Shown piece by piece: positions 13,009-25,765 of a stretch of DNA of 64,000 nucleotides; position 1 is the stretch's first letter; each line of letters opens with the position of its first letter. The notes beneath the pieces are model-generated. The model was not told the DNA's origin and searched no databases. It saw only the letters and a list, made by a program, of their open reading frames with translations. A program made the translations under genes and the position numbers. Source of the DNA: Manduca sexta (taxonomy: Eukaryota > Arthropoda > Insecta > Lepidoptera > Sphingidae); contig NC_051134.1 of the NCBI RefSeq assembly GCF_014839805.1, forward strand, positions 12,245,170-12,309,169, read 5' to 3'.

Positions 13009-13650
13009 ACGTATGGTACGATTTTTAGAAACCTCAACATCAGTGTTCTTTTTTTTTTATTTATTTTGGCATCAAACAGTCATTACAAACTACGTTCTTT
13101 CCGTAACACCTATTATTTTATTGTAGGTACATAGGTATTTAAGGCCAATTGAAGTCAAATACACAAAGTGAATCTTTATTTGCATACGTAAATTTTTTGC
13201 AACTACTGCTTTTATTCAGAAAATTATTTAGCAGAAAACTACATTAACCCTGAATGCTAACTGCCGGGATACGGACTTCAACGCGAAAAGAACTGCAAGC
13301 GTAAGCTAAGGAAATAAAAAGCAACTCAACTGATTAATCACTATGTTGGTTTTCGCAAAAACACGCTTGGCGCAATGTCCGATGTCTAGGCTAAAGCGAG
13401 TACCACAATCTTTTAGTAGCTCTTGCATCACATATTCGAAAAACAATCTGATCTCGGAATACGGCGTCACGCGTTTTAAACGTTAATACAGATTATTTTA
13501 TGTGAAAAGTGGCCTTTTGAAAAACTACACACTACTATCTATACTAGGCTGTTTATAACGCTGTATGTAATTTGAATATATTTAACATAAGAACTAAGAT
13601 CAGGCTTAATAATGCTTCCTAAAGCAATTGCACCATCCCGAAAGCACTGC

Positions 13651-13740
13651 ATATGGCGGAAAACCGTCATGCTTGGCGATCAGCTGTCCAAGACTCGACC
13701 AAGTGAGAGGGGTCACGATCCTCAGCATTGAGGGAACGAT
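13651..13740 (+). pseudogene. Possible non-LTR reverse transcriptase C-terminal relic
   Basis: One plus-strand frame reads ENRHAWRSAVQDSTK, a stop, then EGSRSSALRE. This resembles the tail often seen at the C-terminus of insect non-LTR retrotransposon polymerases. It is short, has an internal stop, and lies in a region with no other polymerase motifs. The identification is tentative. Confidence 0.3.
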
Positions 13741-14014
13741 TAGAGAGAGAGAAAGCACTTGCACACGTATCGTATACAAAGGCAGTGATATAACGTGATT
13801 AACTTTAAAACAAGAAGCATCGTGGTTTGACAAGACGAAGTTAAATAAGTGTAGAAGTCCTGTTGAGACTGAGGGGAACAGTTAAGTATATAATTTTCAA
13901 TATGACATTGTTAAAAGGTTCATTCGTTGGTAATTCACGAACGAACAAAGGAAAAGTGAGCCGAATGAACCTAATTTTTGGAGGCCAAACAAATTAAAAT
14001 TATATTTTCATAAA

Positions 14015-14225
14015 CACATGGCTTTTATACCCGAAAGGGTAGCAGAGGCGTAACCAGAGCACCCATTTCACGCCGGGTTTATTCTGTTCCACGATATGAA
14101 AATTGGCGAGCCTATCGCCATATTGGGCACAAATTTCAGCCTGCAAGCTGATAGTGAGCAAAAATACCCAATATTAGTTTTCCAGAAGTAGATTTCGAAA
14201 CCCAGACCGCCCTGTATCGTAAACT
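14015..14225 (-). mobile_element. SINE-2 fragment
   Basis: The reverse strand of the SINE-2 body is recognisable from CCGAAAGGGTAGCAGAGGCG, the GCGAGCCTATCGCCATATTG block and GGCACAAATTTCAGCCTGC. The tRNA-like head is badly eroded. No target duplication is evident. Confidence 0.5.
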
Positions 14226-15578
14226 CTTCACCGAGGCTTATAATTAGTAAAACGTAATAAGAGGCGAGTTGAAATGATAATTATTTTGTCGTATGAAAAA
14301 ATATTCTAAGTACTAATATTTATGTAAAAGTATCTAAGTTATTTTAATGATTTTAATAAGTGATGTATCCATATCCGTTAAAGTATAAATATCTGTTTAA
14401 TATATTTAAATAAAGAATATATTATGCGACAGATAGACGATCCTAAATTAGCTTGTATGCAATATTTTATCTAGAAAAAGTGCTTTGGGTTTTCTGGCTT
14501 CTTATTTATGTTAAACTTTTTGCGGATAGTAAGTACCACAAGCAAAAGTTAATACTTGATCATTAATTATAATTATGTAAATAATTTAATCATAAAATGT
14601 TTACTGTCTTTGTATTTTATCGAAGGCAACTGTTTAGTTAATTAGTGGTCAAATATTGACATCCGAAATAAGTAAACATAATATATTTTACCTAAAAACA
14701 ATGAACAACTTTTTAATTACACTAATAATCAATATACGACCTTATTGTCGAATAATGAACCTATGTATTTGATTACATTTCCTCAAATTGAAGTTATTCT
14801 CTTTCTTAACAAAAACAATGGCAGAAAAATAGATCGAAGGTAATCAATTAAGAAATTCCTTTGCATGCTTACAAACATAAAAAATAAATTATTTAAAATG
14901 ATTTATTTTCAAACCAGTTTCGTTATAATATTATAATTTTTCAAACAGATAAATATCATTGCTATTCGTAAGGTTAGAGGTAACATTTGCTAACCATAAC
15001 ATTAAATATTATAATATAAATAAGAAGTTCTACAAATCGTGTTACAAACCTATTAATAAAAGAAAAATAATATAAACAGAGATAAATATATTCTCCATTT
15101 TTATATATCTGGTTTTGACAACATTCCGACAAAACAATATTCTCAATAATAAGTTTTTGAAAACATTCCGTTGTTATTATATCTAGTCTAATTGCAAATA
15201 TCGCCGTTACACATTTAATTCAAAGTATTTATAATTCACTTGATATCTTTCTAATAAGACCGGTTCTACGAAAACTAATATATTCCTTCGGGACATAACT
15301 TTACCGATAATCCATATGAGAGAAAATTTATCATCAACGTCGTGTTAAAACTAATTAAGTACTTTTAATAAGAAATTTAAGTTTGAAATGAGTTTCAGAA
15401 TACTATGAAATATCAAGAATAATATTTATCTTCATGAGTTTTTATTATAAGTGCATTTCATTATTATTAAGTTATTACTGTTCTTCCTTTTAAAATTTAT
15501 TGAGAAAGAAATATAAAATATGAAAACAAATTACAGCGGTTAATTTTATCCAAATCATTAATTTATATCCAAACTCAC
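14226..15578. other. Very AT-rich, repeat-poor stretch
   Basis: No protein-like frame and no copy of the window's repeat families was found here, in contrast to most of the window. It lies immediately downstream (leftward) of the candidate 5' exon at 15579-15830, so it may be the start of a long first intron. Confidence 0.4.
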
Positions 15579-15830
15579 CTTTATCACACAAGAAAAATTC
15601 CAAATAAACAATCCATATTGTTCCAAGTTTCAAATAAATTACATCACTTGCACTTTTAGACTTTAGTACTTTTTAATAAGACAATTTTTTTAAATATTAT
15701 TTTTGGGATCATTTAAATTAAAGTAAAAGTGAATATAAAAGTTCGTCAAGTTATGTAGTTTGGCCCTCGGAGCGAGGGCGCGTCAGACCGGCTCGGAAGG
15801 GTGCGTTTAGTGTGCGCATCGGCGGCAAAC
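15579..15830 (-). promoter_or_regulatory. Candidate promoter plus 5' untranslated exon, leftward
   Basis: A block at about 15760-15850 is strikingly GC-rich against the AT-rich surroundings and contains GAGCGCATGCCC, which includes the GCGCATGC core bound by NRF1/Ewg-type factors. Reading leftward on the minus strand, about 250 bases of typical insect 5' leader sequence end at a textbook donor, AAAG|GTGAGT, with the exon edge at 15579. The leader has only short ATG frames that end within the exon, so it would be non-coding. No coding exon downstream is recognised. The whole call is inferred from composition and the splice signal. Confidence 0.4.
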
Positions 15831-15850
15831 TCTGAGTTGAGCGCATGCCC

Positions 15851-18140
15851 ACCCTTATCTCTACTTGTCACTTCATTTTACTACGTCTGATACAATTAAC
15901 ATCAGATAACGGTGGGTGTTTAGGCGGAAATGTCGACTCTTGATAACACTCAATATCAAATTTCGGGACTTTACATGAGCTTGTTTTCATCTAGTTTTTT
16001 TAGCATTAACTCTGAGGCCTAGATTTAATACCTGAGAATCTTTCTATACCGTAATGAAATAGTGAGCTTTAGCAATGAAATCACTAAAAGTATTACGGTA
16101 GTAAAACCGTACTTTGCCCTTATTGCCATTGTCTAGTAACAGTAACAAAAAGCTTTATGTTCGTAAATTTTCCTACAAATTCGAGTGTATAGAAGACTCG
16201 TACAATAAATAATAATATTTATGCAGGTTACTTTCAAAAATGTTTTCTTTCGAAATCGTAGGGATAATCAATCATCTGAGAATGCAAAAAATTGCTCAAA
16301 TTGAAATTAACTCACAAGTTACAACAGTTAAGTTTATTTCTTGTTAAGTCTTTGTTACAAATGTTTTAAAACTCATTTTTCGTGTGAATGTGTGCAAAAG
16401 CACCTATTACCCTAAATTCTTCCACTCTCGTGGCTTAGAAAATTTGATGTTATTTTTCATAAGGTTAGAAGTTGTGCCAAGGTTTTTTATTATATATGAT
16501 GCATCATTATGTTGCGAAGCTGGGTGCCGGTCTACATAATGGTTAGAGAAAAAATACAACTAAGGATACAAATAATTTCAAATGTGATAAAAATAACAGT
16601 CAGATGGAAAAAGTGGAAGTGGAGACATATGTACCGGTATAACATTCCGCCGGTAGAACATTCCTCAATATTGTAAAGAAATACTAGTTTTATTATTCTA
16701 TTATTTAGAGTAGAAGTTGCAATAGCGAGTGAGAAAATATTGTCATGTCATCAAGGTTTTTTCATCTGTTATTGTCCACCATATTATAGCCGGTTTTTTG
16801 AACCGAACATCGGATCCAAATGATTTTCTATTTATTTTAAGCCCAGAGCTTAGGTGATACGAGTATCAACTTGCAATATCGTTGCTTCGATATTGATTTG
16901 GAATCCATTAGCTAATCGACATTGAGATTATCGAATGATTGACTTGGTGGGAAATCTGTAGTATACGGGAATCCGTAGGGATAAGTGCCGTTGCATTATG
17001 TCAGCCGCGAAGCTGCAATGTGGTAATAGTATTGATCCAAAGACATATTTAGTAACTAGTTAGTAAATACGCTCATAAATATAACGCTACCTTGTAATGG
17101 TGAGGACCGTCAGTTTTTATATTCGTATTATCATAATATACGTTGTCTCCTCTTCTGTAATAAATGTTTTCAAACGGATTCTCAAATCTTATATGTTAAA
17201 GTATAACTTATCACAAAGGTAGAAAACTCGTGGCAAGCCTACACTAACTAAGAAACAAAGATATCGAAGTTCCGTTTTTAACCTTTCGAGCGACGGCTGG
17301 AGCCCACGATAAATTGGAATACCAAAGGAATAAAAATCATATGAAAAAAAAAATGTCTCATTTTAAAAAAATATAAAATCAACGCCTGATATCCAGCAGT
17401 AACCTCAGTCCTGTTGTAACTTTCGCCTTGCACGAAAAAGTTCGCGGTATAATTAGGCTCGGAACTTCGCTTTTTTACCTTCCATCACCTTCACAAAATA
17501 GTCCAAGGAATTTGAAGCGGCATGCATATGCAATTAAACTTTCTTGCACAAAAGTTGAGTCGCTGGAGCTCCCAACTGCAATTAAACTATTTTGTACGCT
17601 TATTGAAATAAAATATTATTTATTTTATGGCCATGAATACAACGTGTTGTACTAGCTTTTGCTCGCGGCTCCGTTTGCGGCAAAGTCTTCCGGGGCTTAA
17701 ATTGTCACTACGCAGTTTGTCATCCTTTATATGTATAAATCCAGAATATAGTACAATATAGTATGTCACTTGTCAATGCACCTATCATCCAAATCCAATT
17801 AGCACTGAAGTGGGATTAAAAAAAAAATCATTTGAATAATTTTAACGTTTATTACATTTAAAGTTGATATGAACTCTGTAATGAATAATGTCTGTGGTGC
17901 ATTGTACGAGAATACATTATTAGGTTGGCTTCTGTTTGAGGCGATTTAAGATTCATGTAAAAATGATGTTCTTTTTGTGGTTTTGATTTTAGTTTCAAAT
18001 ATTAAATCTCCATGCGAAGGATTCGTGACCGTTGAAAAAATGTGAAACAAATTCGAGACGAAAAAAAAAGACTTACCTAAATGGTTTTTGTTTATGATTA
18101 TAAACAAATAAGTCAACTTGGAAAATATTATCTTTACATA
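15851..18140. other. Gene-free stretch
   Basis: There are no recognisable coding frames or family repeats. Hairpins and AT runs occur. If the GC-rich block at 15.8 kb is a promoter, this is its upstream flank. Confidence 0.4.
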
Positions 18141-18335
18141 TTATAACACAAAGTCCCCCGCTGCATCTGACTGTTTGTCTGAACCTGATAAACATAAGAA
18201 TACCGAACAGATTTCGACGAAATTTGGTATGGAGATAATTTGGGGCCCTGGGAAAGACAAAGACTACATTTTATCTTAAGAAAATATATAGCGGAACTTT
18301 TATCCCGCAAAATACACTTTCAAGCCACGAGCAAA
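18141..18335 (+). mobile_element. Helitron-like fragment
   Basis: The sequence CAAAGTCCCCCGCTGCATCT, the GAAATTTGGTATGGAGATAA block and ACTTTTATCCCGCAAAATAC follow the order found in the more complete copy at 35020-35549. Both ends are lost. Confidence 0.5.
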
Positions 18336-18761
18336 TCTGGTTTTTGTCTAAAAAATCTCAGAATGCTTTCAGCTTATAAATAAATTATATTTCTATTATA
18401 TAAAGAAAACATTATCATTCGGCCTCACTATTCAAGCTTTAACCCTCCGAGCGGATCTGTTAGTTTATACAAAATATGATTTTGCCATTGTATGCATGCA
18501 AGTTCGTGACGTTAAAAATACGTAAAATGTGGAATAGCACCTTATGTCCAGCTTTGAGATTGTGACATTCCCAGACGACTGACGACTCATTATGCGTGCC
18601 ATCAACCACCGCGTAAGCAGTACTCATCTTATAACGTATGAAGATATTATTCATATTATATACATATATATACTAAAGAATAGTAATAGAAGAAAAATCA
18701 GCGATTTTTAAAATTATTTTCTTTCTGATTGTCAGGCTGTTTTTCTGTTTGGCTGTTAGCG

Positions 18762-18791
18762 CACATCTCCGAAACTATTTTCGGAGATGTG
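18762..18791. repeat. Perfect short hairpin
   Basis: CACATCTCCGAAA at 18762-18774 and its exact reverse complement at 18779-18791 flank a 4-base loop. It is isolated and its function is unknown. It may be the footprint of a foldback element. Confidence 0.7.
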
Positions 18792-20810
18792 GGCTAGGGT
18801 GCGAAGGGTTTCCATGTAGTTTTCAATGGTGGACAAAGTATAATATTAGAGATATAGTATATCGATAATCTGTGACAAAGAACTCCTTTTTATTGTTTGA
18901 TGAAGAATTAAATTTATTCGGATGATATATGGTGATGTGTTGTGTTTTCGTTTGAACTAAGTATATTCTCATAATCCTTATAATAAATATGCTATTGTAT
19001 TTCACGTTCACGCAGTATGTTTCAAGGGTATAAGAGATTTAATCTCGGACAAATAACAATGTTAACAGATTTATAGGTAAAAGGCACGTAGAAACCTATA
19101 AGCTGTTAAAGCTATCCTTCGATAAGATCGCCCGTAATCGCAAAGACGGATATTCTTTTATAGACAGAATAGACCGTGACCTTATCTTACAATTGGCTTG
19201 GATATAGTAAAAACAATGGATAATGATTCAATTTAAAATCCATACACATTTACTAGGAAATATACAAATTTATATTATTATTTAAATTCTTTATTGTACA
19301 TCAAAACCGTAAGGAGAAAATACAACAGAGATGATGAAATAACAGGAATAATATTAGAATTATTTATATATTTAATATTTTTTTCAGTATAGCTATTATT
19401 ACAGTTTTGACTTCCAAGTACGGGCACACAGCTTGCAGTCCGTTGAAAACAAAAACAAAACAAAACATCTATTTATAACTATCTATATAAGCAAGTATCA
19501 ACATTAATTAGTAACCTAAAAAATACCTTTCCAGGCCCATTCCTGCATCTCTAAATCCACCTAAAGGTGATCGTGATGCAGTCGCAAAGTACGTGTTGGC
19601 CTTGAAACAATCTACATACATCATACAAAGAGGACAGTTTATGGTCAAAACTTATCTGCAGGTAATATAACATTTATTTTCCTTTCGGATTTATTTTCCT
19701 AATTTCTTCATAGTAAAATACTACGATGATGTTAAAGGCAGTTTTGTATCAAAAAGTTGGGACTATAGTTTTATTTAAGCAAAGTAGTAAAAAGAAATTT
19801 TCATACAATGACAACAAAAATCCGCAATATTATTTAATGTAAAGAGAAAGAACCTTGGCGATTAGCTTTTCAGTGCTTTTATAGCAATTACTAAAAACCA
19901 ATGCATATCGTGGCTTTCAAAAACGCTACCGCCGTGGGCAACCTATTCGCATGATCGCGTCTTATTACATTCTGATAGGGCAAGAAGTGGAAATTCTCAT
20001 TCGAGTCCGGTGCTCTATCCACAATTGTAGTACTATATGCATGAACTCATAAACGAGGGTAATAACTAGAAAATAGAAATGCACTCAAGTTTAACCCATC
20101 TTATTTTGTATTGCTTAACTTTTTTTTTAATATGAAATCTAGCAGCAGATTGGTACGGTTATATTTTTTACTAGGCACGAGGAGATGCAATGTTAAGTCT
20201 TAAGCAGTACAATACCATATACAGTCTTACTTGTAAAAAAATCGCAAAATTAAGCTTATTTTAAACACAAATTTACTCGATCAGCTGTAAGGGAAAGTCC
20301 ACCATCTTGCCTTTTAATTAGGTTTAAAGTAGGAACCGCTAATGTTTTTGACAGCAATTTTAAGCAATTCTTAACCACCTTTTAACACTAAAACAAGTTT
20401 ATAAGTAAGACTCCTAATGTTTTGATCTTCAGCATATTAAAAGTATTGCTACTGTAGGGAGACGTGGTGTTCAAGTCATTCAATATAAAAAAATATGTAT
20501 GTATAAGTACAACGTAAAACGTAGAATGCTTTATTATCAAAAGTGTCAGCGTCAACGTGTTTGCTAAACTGCAAGACGTTGTTGGTAATATTCCGGTCGC
20601 GAGTCAGTAATTAGTGTTATTAGCTCGGCTGATGACTTCTTCTGAGGTGTCAAACTTTAATGTTCTTTCTACAGGACCGAACTGCAACAAAAATCAAATA
20701 TCCGTTCTTATATTATAAATCTTCTCAGAAACACCTGATTAACATTATGCTATAAAGAAAGGTATTCAAACATTTAGATCTAAAATAATCGAAATATTTT
20801 TTTATTCAGT

Positions 20811-21692
20811 ACTAGCTTTTGCCCGCGGCTCCGCCCGCGTTATAAAGTCTTTCAGGCTAAAGTTTTCCATTATAAAAGTAGTAGTTTCCCGGGAGCCTAT
20901 GTTCTTCCCAGGGTCTCAAACTGTCTCCCTACCAAATTTCATCTTAATACGTTGGGTAGTTTTTGAGTTTAACACGTTCAGGCAGACAGATGCAGTGGAG
21001 GACTTTGTTTTATAATATATTTTTTAGAACTTTTTAAGAGGAACAATCCCGTCATACATCATTGTTGCATAACTTTAACCGTTTACGCAGCGCACGCAAC
21101 GGAAGCTCTCAAAACTAATAAATTTTCCCCGTTTTTGCAACATGTTGAAACTGTTACTGCTCTTCTCCTATTGGTCATAGCGAGATGATATATAGCCTAT
21201 AAGTAGCACTCCAGGAACAAAGGGCTATCCAACATAAACAATATTTTTTCAGTTCAAACCGATAGTTCCTGAGATTAGCCATTACTGAACCGCTCCTATT
21301 GGGTATAGCGTGATGATATACAGCACTCCACAAACAAAGGACTATCCAACACAAAAATATTTTTTCAGTTCGAACCGGTAGTTCCTGAAATTATCAATTA
21401 CTGCTCCGCTCCTATTGGGTATAGCGTGATGATATGTAACTTATAGCACGCCACGAACAAAGGGCTATCCAACACAAAAATATTTTTTCAGTTCGAACCG
21501 GTAGTTCCTGAGATTAGCCATTTCTGCTCCGCTCCTATTGGGTGTAGCGTGATGATATATAGCCTGTAGCACTCCACGAACAAAGGGCTATTCAACACAA
21601 AAAGATTTTTTCAGTTTGAACCAGTAGTTCCTGAGATTAGAGCGTTCAAACAAACAAACAAACAAACTCTTCAGCTTTATATAATAGTATAG
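20811..21692 (-). mobile_element. Helitron-like element with tandem 5' repeats
   Basis: The left edge carries the 3' terminus of the family in reverse: ACTAGCTTTTGCCCGCGGCT, with a hairpin-forming GCCCGCGGCTCCGCCCGCG and a CTAG end. The right edge is the reversed 5' terminus, GCTTTATATAATAGTATAGA. Next to the 5' end are about four copies of a unit of about 120 bp (starts near 21157, 21285, 21401 and 21524). No Rep/helicase is encoded, so the element is non-autonomous. The Helitron assignment follows known lepidopteran families with this CTAG-hairpin end. Confidence 0.6.
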
Positions 21693-21749
21693 AGTATAGA
21701 TGTCGCAGTAGTCAAAGTTGCGTTAATGATTCGTCTGCCAAGTTTGAAT

Positions 21750-22275
21750 TTCTGAATCTGAATGCCGCCCTCTAAATTCGCCGCCCGGGGCACGGGCCCT
21801 GGCTTGTCCCCCCCTAGATCCGGGGCTGACTGAGAGTGTTATAAGCGTAAGAGTAGACAAATATAATGAGAAAGCTTCGAACTGCTATGCTATCGGGAGC
21901 TACACGTGTTATTGTGAGTCAACCATAAAAGATAGACATATGCTGTCGTGGGATATTTTTTATATAATTTTAAGGCGAACATTTCCGTCATACATGATTT
22001 CTGTGTAGCTTTAACCATAAAGGTTGCACACGCGGCGGAAGCTAAAAAATGGAGTAACTTCTCCCGTTTTCCCAACATTTCCCTTCACTGCTCTGCTCCT
22101 ATTAATTGTAGCGTGATGAAAAGTATACTATAACCAGCACAGGAGTATGACAAATAATTGTACCAAGTTTCGTTAAAATCCGTCGAGTAGTTTTTGTTTC
22201 TATAACGGTTATACAGACAGACAGACAGACAGACAAAATTTTACTAATTGCATTTTTGCCATCAGTATCAGATAG
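21750..22275 (+). mobile_element. Retroelement-like repeat R5
   Basis: From GACTGAGAGTGTTATAAGCG (21828) to a run of CAGA tetranucleotides and GCATCAGTATC-like sequence, this copy is nearly identical over about 450 bp to 63528-63985. The two differ mainly by single bases and by the number of CAGA repeats. A GC-rich leader (GCCCGGGGCACGGGCCCTGG) precedes this copy only. The layout resembles the 3' end of a lepidopteran non-LTR element, but no coding sequence is present. Confidence 0.55.
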
Positions 22276-23319
22276 TTATTTTGGAAATATATTTCATGTA
22301 CAGAATTGACCTCTCTACAGATTTATTATAAGTATAGATGTTCTTTGCCATGAGCAATAATAACCATAATATTTTCCTAGTTTATTTTGCTCATTTCACT
22401 TTGTTATAACTGATGATCAAAATTCCGGGATTCTATAACTTAAAGTACTTTGATTTTAAAATATATCATAAAGATTCTAGCGAAGTGAGAATGCTACGAG
22501 AGCGTCTAGCGCGACTTCACCTCTTCCTTGGCAATTGTCATGTTATTTTTCACATTAGCAAATACTCTGAGGCAAATACTGTCGGTACTGTGTAATGTCC
22601 AGGAGTTTCGAAACGTTTGCTACCGACAAATAATTTGGCTCCTTCTTATTTCATTTTTTCTATATAATATAGAACTTTTACAGTATAAAAATGGTTTAAA
22701 TGTTTCAAAATTTAGCCGTCTATGGCGTACATAGGCACTTCAATAAATGTTCAAACATTTCCAATAATAACTATAGTTTTAGGGGAGGCTATCGAAAGCA
22801 ATGGACCCACTAGTAATGATGACGGGGAATAGTTAAACAGCTAACAGTTTGTATTCAAGTAGATAACTAATGAAAAGGCATATTTGACTAACCCGAGGCC
22901 CACTTTCAGTTAAGGAGTCAAACGGATTTCCAATTTGGATGTTCCGTGTGTATTTAGCGGCCGCGTTCACTAATCTATCGTATATACCAGATTGTACCCA
23001 GAGGAAACACGTAACAGAGAGGCAGCCATGCAAATCTGACCTTGATGGAAAAATAATCCGTTCGCTGCAAACGGTACAGCGATATTCACTGAAACGTTTT
23101 ATGCAAAATTGTGGAAAATTTATGTTTCCAACTCCTCCCTATTTGATTAATTTCGTAGCGAGCCAAACTTATTAATACGCCCAGAGATTTGCCGAGCGTC
23201 ATTGCACAGTCAATTAAAATACGTGCTACTGTCGATCCTTAGTTTCAGGAGTTGCAGTTGCGAGTGTGAGGGTATCAAAAATGGGATTGGCCTGTATGGG
23301 GTTTTTTCACGAGTTTTCT

Positions 23320-23600
23320 GTAGGGATTTCCCGGAGTACCCCTGAGGTTACCATGTAGTTTCCATGATATTTATCACGAATTATACAAGGATTTTCCATG
23401 CGTTATACATGGGGCTTTTCACGAGTTACACATAAAGCTTTTCATGATTAGTACACGAAGCTTACCACGAGTTATACACGGGTGTTTCTATGCATTATAC
23501 ATGGAGCTTTTCACGAGTTATACATGAAGCTTTCCACGGTTTGTACACAAGGCTTTTCACGAGTTATACACAAGGCTTTCCCCGGGTTATACTCGGAAAA
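23320..23600. repeat. Minisatellite, about 23-bp unit
   Basis: About eleven imperfect units of the type CTTTTCACGAGTTATACACAAGG follow one another, mostly 22-24 bp each, best conserved from about 23395. A 67-codon plus-strand frame (from 23482) is simply translation of the array. It lies between exons of the ALDH-P relic and has no counterpart in ALDH-A or ALDH-B. Confidence 0.8.
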
Positions 23601-24116
23601 CAATAGCCAGGCTGGTGCAAAGCGCAGAACGTTTATCGGAATGACCATGTCGATGACAAAATATTTATTTTCATTACCTAACTAATTATTTTTAGAACTC
23701 GGCTAACATTGTTGAGTACAAGAGATAATTTAGAGTAAATCACTTGAAGACTTTAACCACATAACTATTACAATATACAATTAAGTAATTAAATACATAG
23801 CACTAATAAAACTTACTTGAAATTATTGCGTCTGAATAATTAAAGTACTATTTAGGTACTTTCAATGCATCCAGTGCACACAACACAGTTCACAAAGCTT
23901 ATTTCCGTCTGATGACTTGATAAGAGGGATATATTATCTTAATTGATGATAAGTTTATCTTGTCTTATCGGGAGTGGTCAAAAAACCCCCGGCAACTCAC
24001 TTTTTAAAAATTAAGTTTAGTACTACTGCTAATCCATCCTTTGGAACATCTTGTATCAGTATTTTTTTTTTGTAAAAAAACTGACTTTTAATAACACTGA
24101 GTTAATCATAGCACCG
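23601..24116. other. AT-rich spacer in the ALDH-P relic
   Basis: No exon remnant or family repeat was recognised. The sequence corresponds to intron territory between exon 7 and the missing exons 5-6 of ALDH-P. Confidence 0.4.
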
Positions 24117-24445
24117 CAAGCGGCAATAGCCTAGTTGGGTGTGGAACGGACTGCCAAGACGAATGTCCGCAGGTTCAAATCCCAAGGACACACACCTCTG
24201 ACTTTTCTAAAAAATCAAATGTGTATTCTTTGTGAATTTATCGTTCGCTTTAACGGTGAAGAAAAACATCGTGAGGAAACCTGCACATCTGAGAAGCTCT
24301 CTATAGGAATTTCGAAGGTGTGTGAAGTCTACCAATCCGCACTAGGCCAGCGTGGTGGACTAAGGCCTAATCCCTCTCAGCAGTAGAGGAGGCCCGTACT
24401 CAACAGTGGGCAAGTATATAATACAGGGCTGATATTATTATTATT
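24117..24445 (+). mobile_element. tRNA-derived SINE (SINE-1)
   Basis: This copy has a complete head with A box TAGCCTAGTTGGG and B box GGTTCAAATCC, the conserved body and an ATT-repeat tail. It is one of the best preserved SINE-1 copies. No clear target duplication was identified by eye. An 83-codon frame inside is not a gene. Confidence 0.8.
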
Positions 24446-25640
24446 TTAACTATCATCAGGTTATCGATAACCAAAATGGTATACACAAAAGTACACATTG
24501 AAAGTTTAATTCCGGCAAACAGGTCGGGTTTATTCATTTACTTATTTATTTATTACACCAAGAAAAGGAACCATTACGATCTAATGAATACAATGCTAAG
24601 TTACATAGCAGATGGCACCTTTGTTATAGGTACAAATAACGAGCACGAAGAGACAGCGCGTAATGAAAATGATCATATTCTGGAAGAACTCACATCGATT
24701 TACCGCCGTTTTCAACAAACAATTCTAATCTCAATATTCAATCCGATTCCAAGAATGAACCAATCAAAATAATTCATTTGAAGCATGTCAGAAAAGCCTT
24801 TGTTCTGATTGGTCTATTTTTGAGACAGATCGAAAATAGCGTTATCGTTTATCGAAAACAGTGGATAATCAATCCACTTGTAATAATTTAGTTGCGTTTT
24901 GCTTCTAATTAATATAGACAAAAGTATTAAACATCATATTTCTACAATATATTATCTTTAGGTTGGTGAATTATTTTATAATGTTGATACTGTTTCGTTA
25001 ATTTCATAAATATCTCTTATATTACACTCATATTTATTTGCATCCAACACTAATCAATATAATTAATATATTTTACTTTAATTTTTATTTTTAGGATACT
25101 GTTCGTAAATCTTTGAATATACCCGCCCGTAATTCGGGAGCCGCGCCGCGCCGTCATGTATGAAACGGACTGCTTGCTCGGGAAAGAACCTTAATAGTTT
25201 CAAGGGGGATTAAAAACTATGAACTATGAAGGCTGTTCGAAAATATCAATTCGTTGCCGTATACTTTTCTTCGCGTTTATTATTGTAATCATAAATATTC
25301 TTTGATATGCACGAGTAATTTGCCTTTAAAGAAATAGACGACATGAAAATCAGGTGAAAATTTATCGAAGAAGGTCTAATACGTAACAGTCTATAATGAA
25401 CAAGGATTGCTTCGATTTTTTCCGTATATATTCATATAGGGGAACCAGTTGTACTTTGAACAGTTTTTAAGGTTTTGTTTTAACATAAATACATAATAAA
25501 AGTATATTTGTGGAATTATACACGTACGTAAAAATACGCTATTTATATTTTAAATAATTGAGAGCAGTAATCGGTGGGGAAATCTTGGGGCGCAAAAGTT
25601 AAACTCTGGACAACAAAGCTAGGACATCTAAAATACACAC
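24446..25640. other. Gene-free stretch with one unrecognised 98-codon frame
   Basis: A plus-strand frame of 98 codons lies at 24476-24772. It shows no known domain, its composition is ordinary for AT-rich DNA, and it starts just after a SINE tail, so I do not call it a gene. The block at 25098-25200 (GTTCGTAAATCTTTGAATAT, CTGCTTGCTCGGGAAAGAAC) shares motifs with 8604-8800. Confidence 0.35.
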
Positions 25641-25654
25641 TCATCCACGCATTT

Positions 25655-25765
25655 TATCCTCGAAGGGGTAGGCAGAGGCGCAACTAGTACACCTACTTTT
25701 CGCCAATATATTCCGTCCCGTGTTGTAACAGTCTTTTGCTACATCAGGCACAAATTTCACTAATA
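25655..25765 (-). mobile_element. SINE-2 fragment
   Basis: ATTTTATCCTCGAAGGGGTA, then AGGCAGAGGCGCAACTAGTA and TTTTCGCCAATATATTCCG, match the reverse strand of the SINE-2 3' half. The head is absent. Confidence 0.55.

Noticed and set aside
22200..22235. CRISPR-like or regulatory short repeats (CAGA tetranucleotides)
   Set aside because: It is a simple microsatellite at the 3' part of repeat R5, also present at 63915-63945. There are no spacers.
23482..23685. 67-codon plus-strand frame
   Set aside because: It is translation of the 23-bp minisatellite units.
24476..24772. 98-codon plus-strand open frame
   Set aside because: No recognisable domain, no splice or promoter context, and it follows directly after a SINE tail in AT-rich DNA. 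It is kept only as a note in the gene-free stretch.
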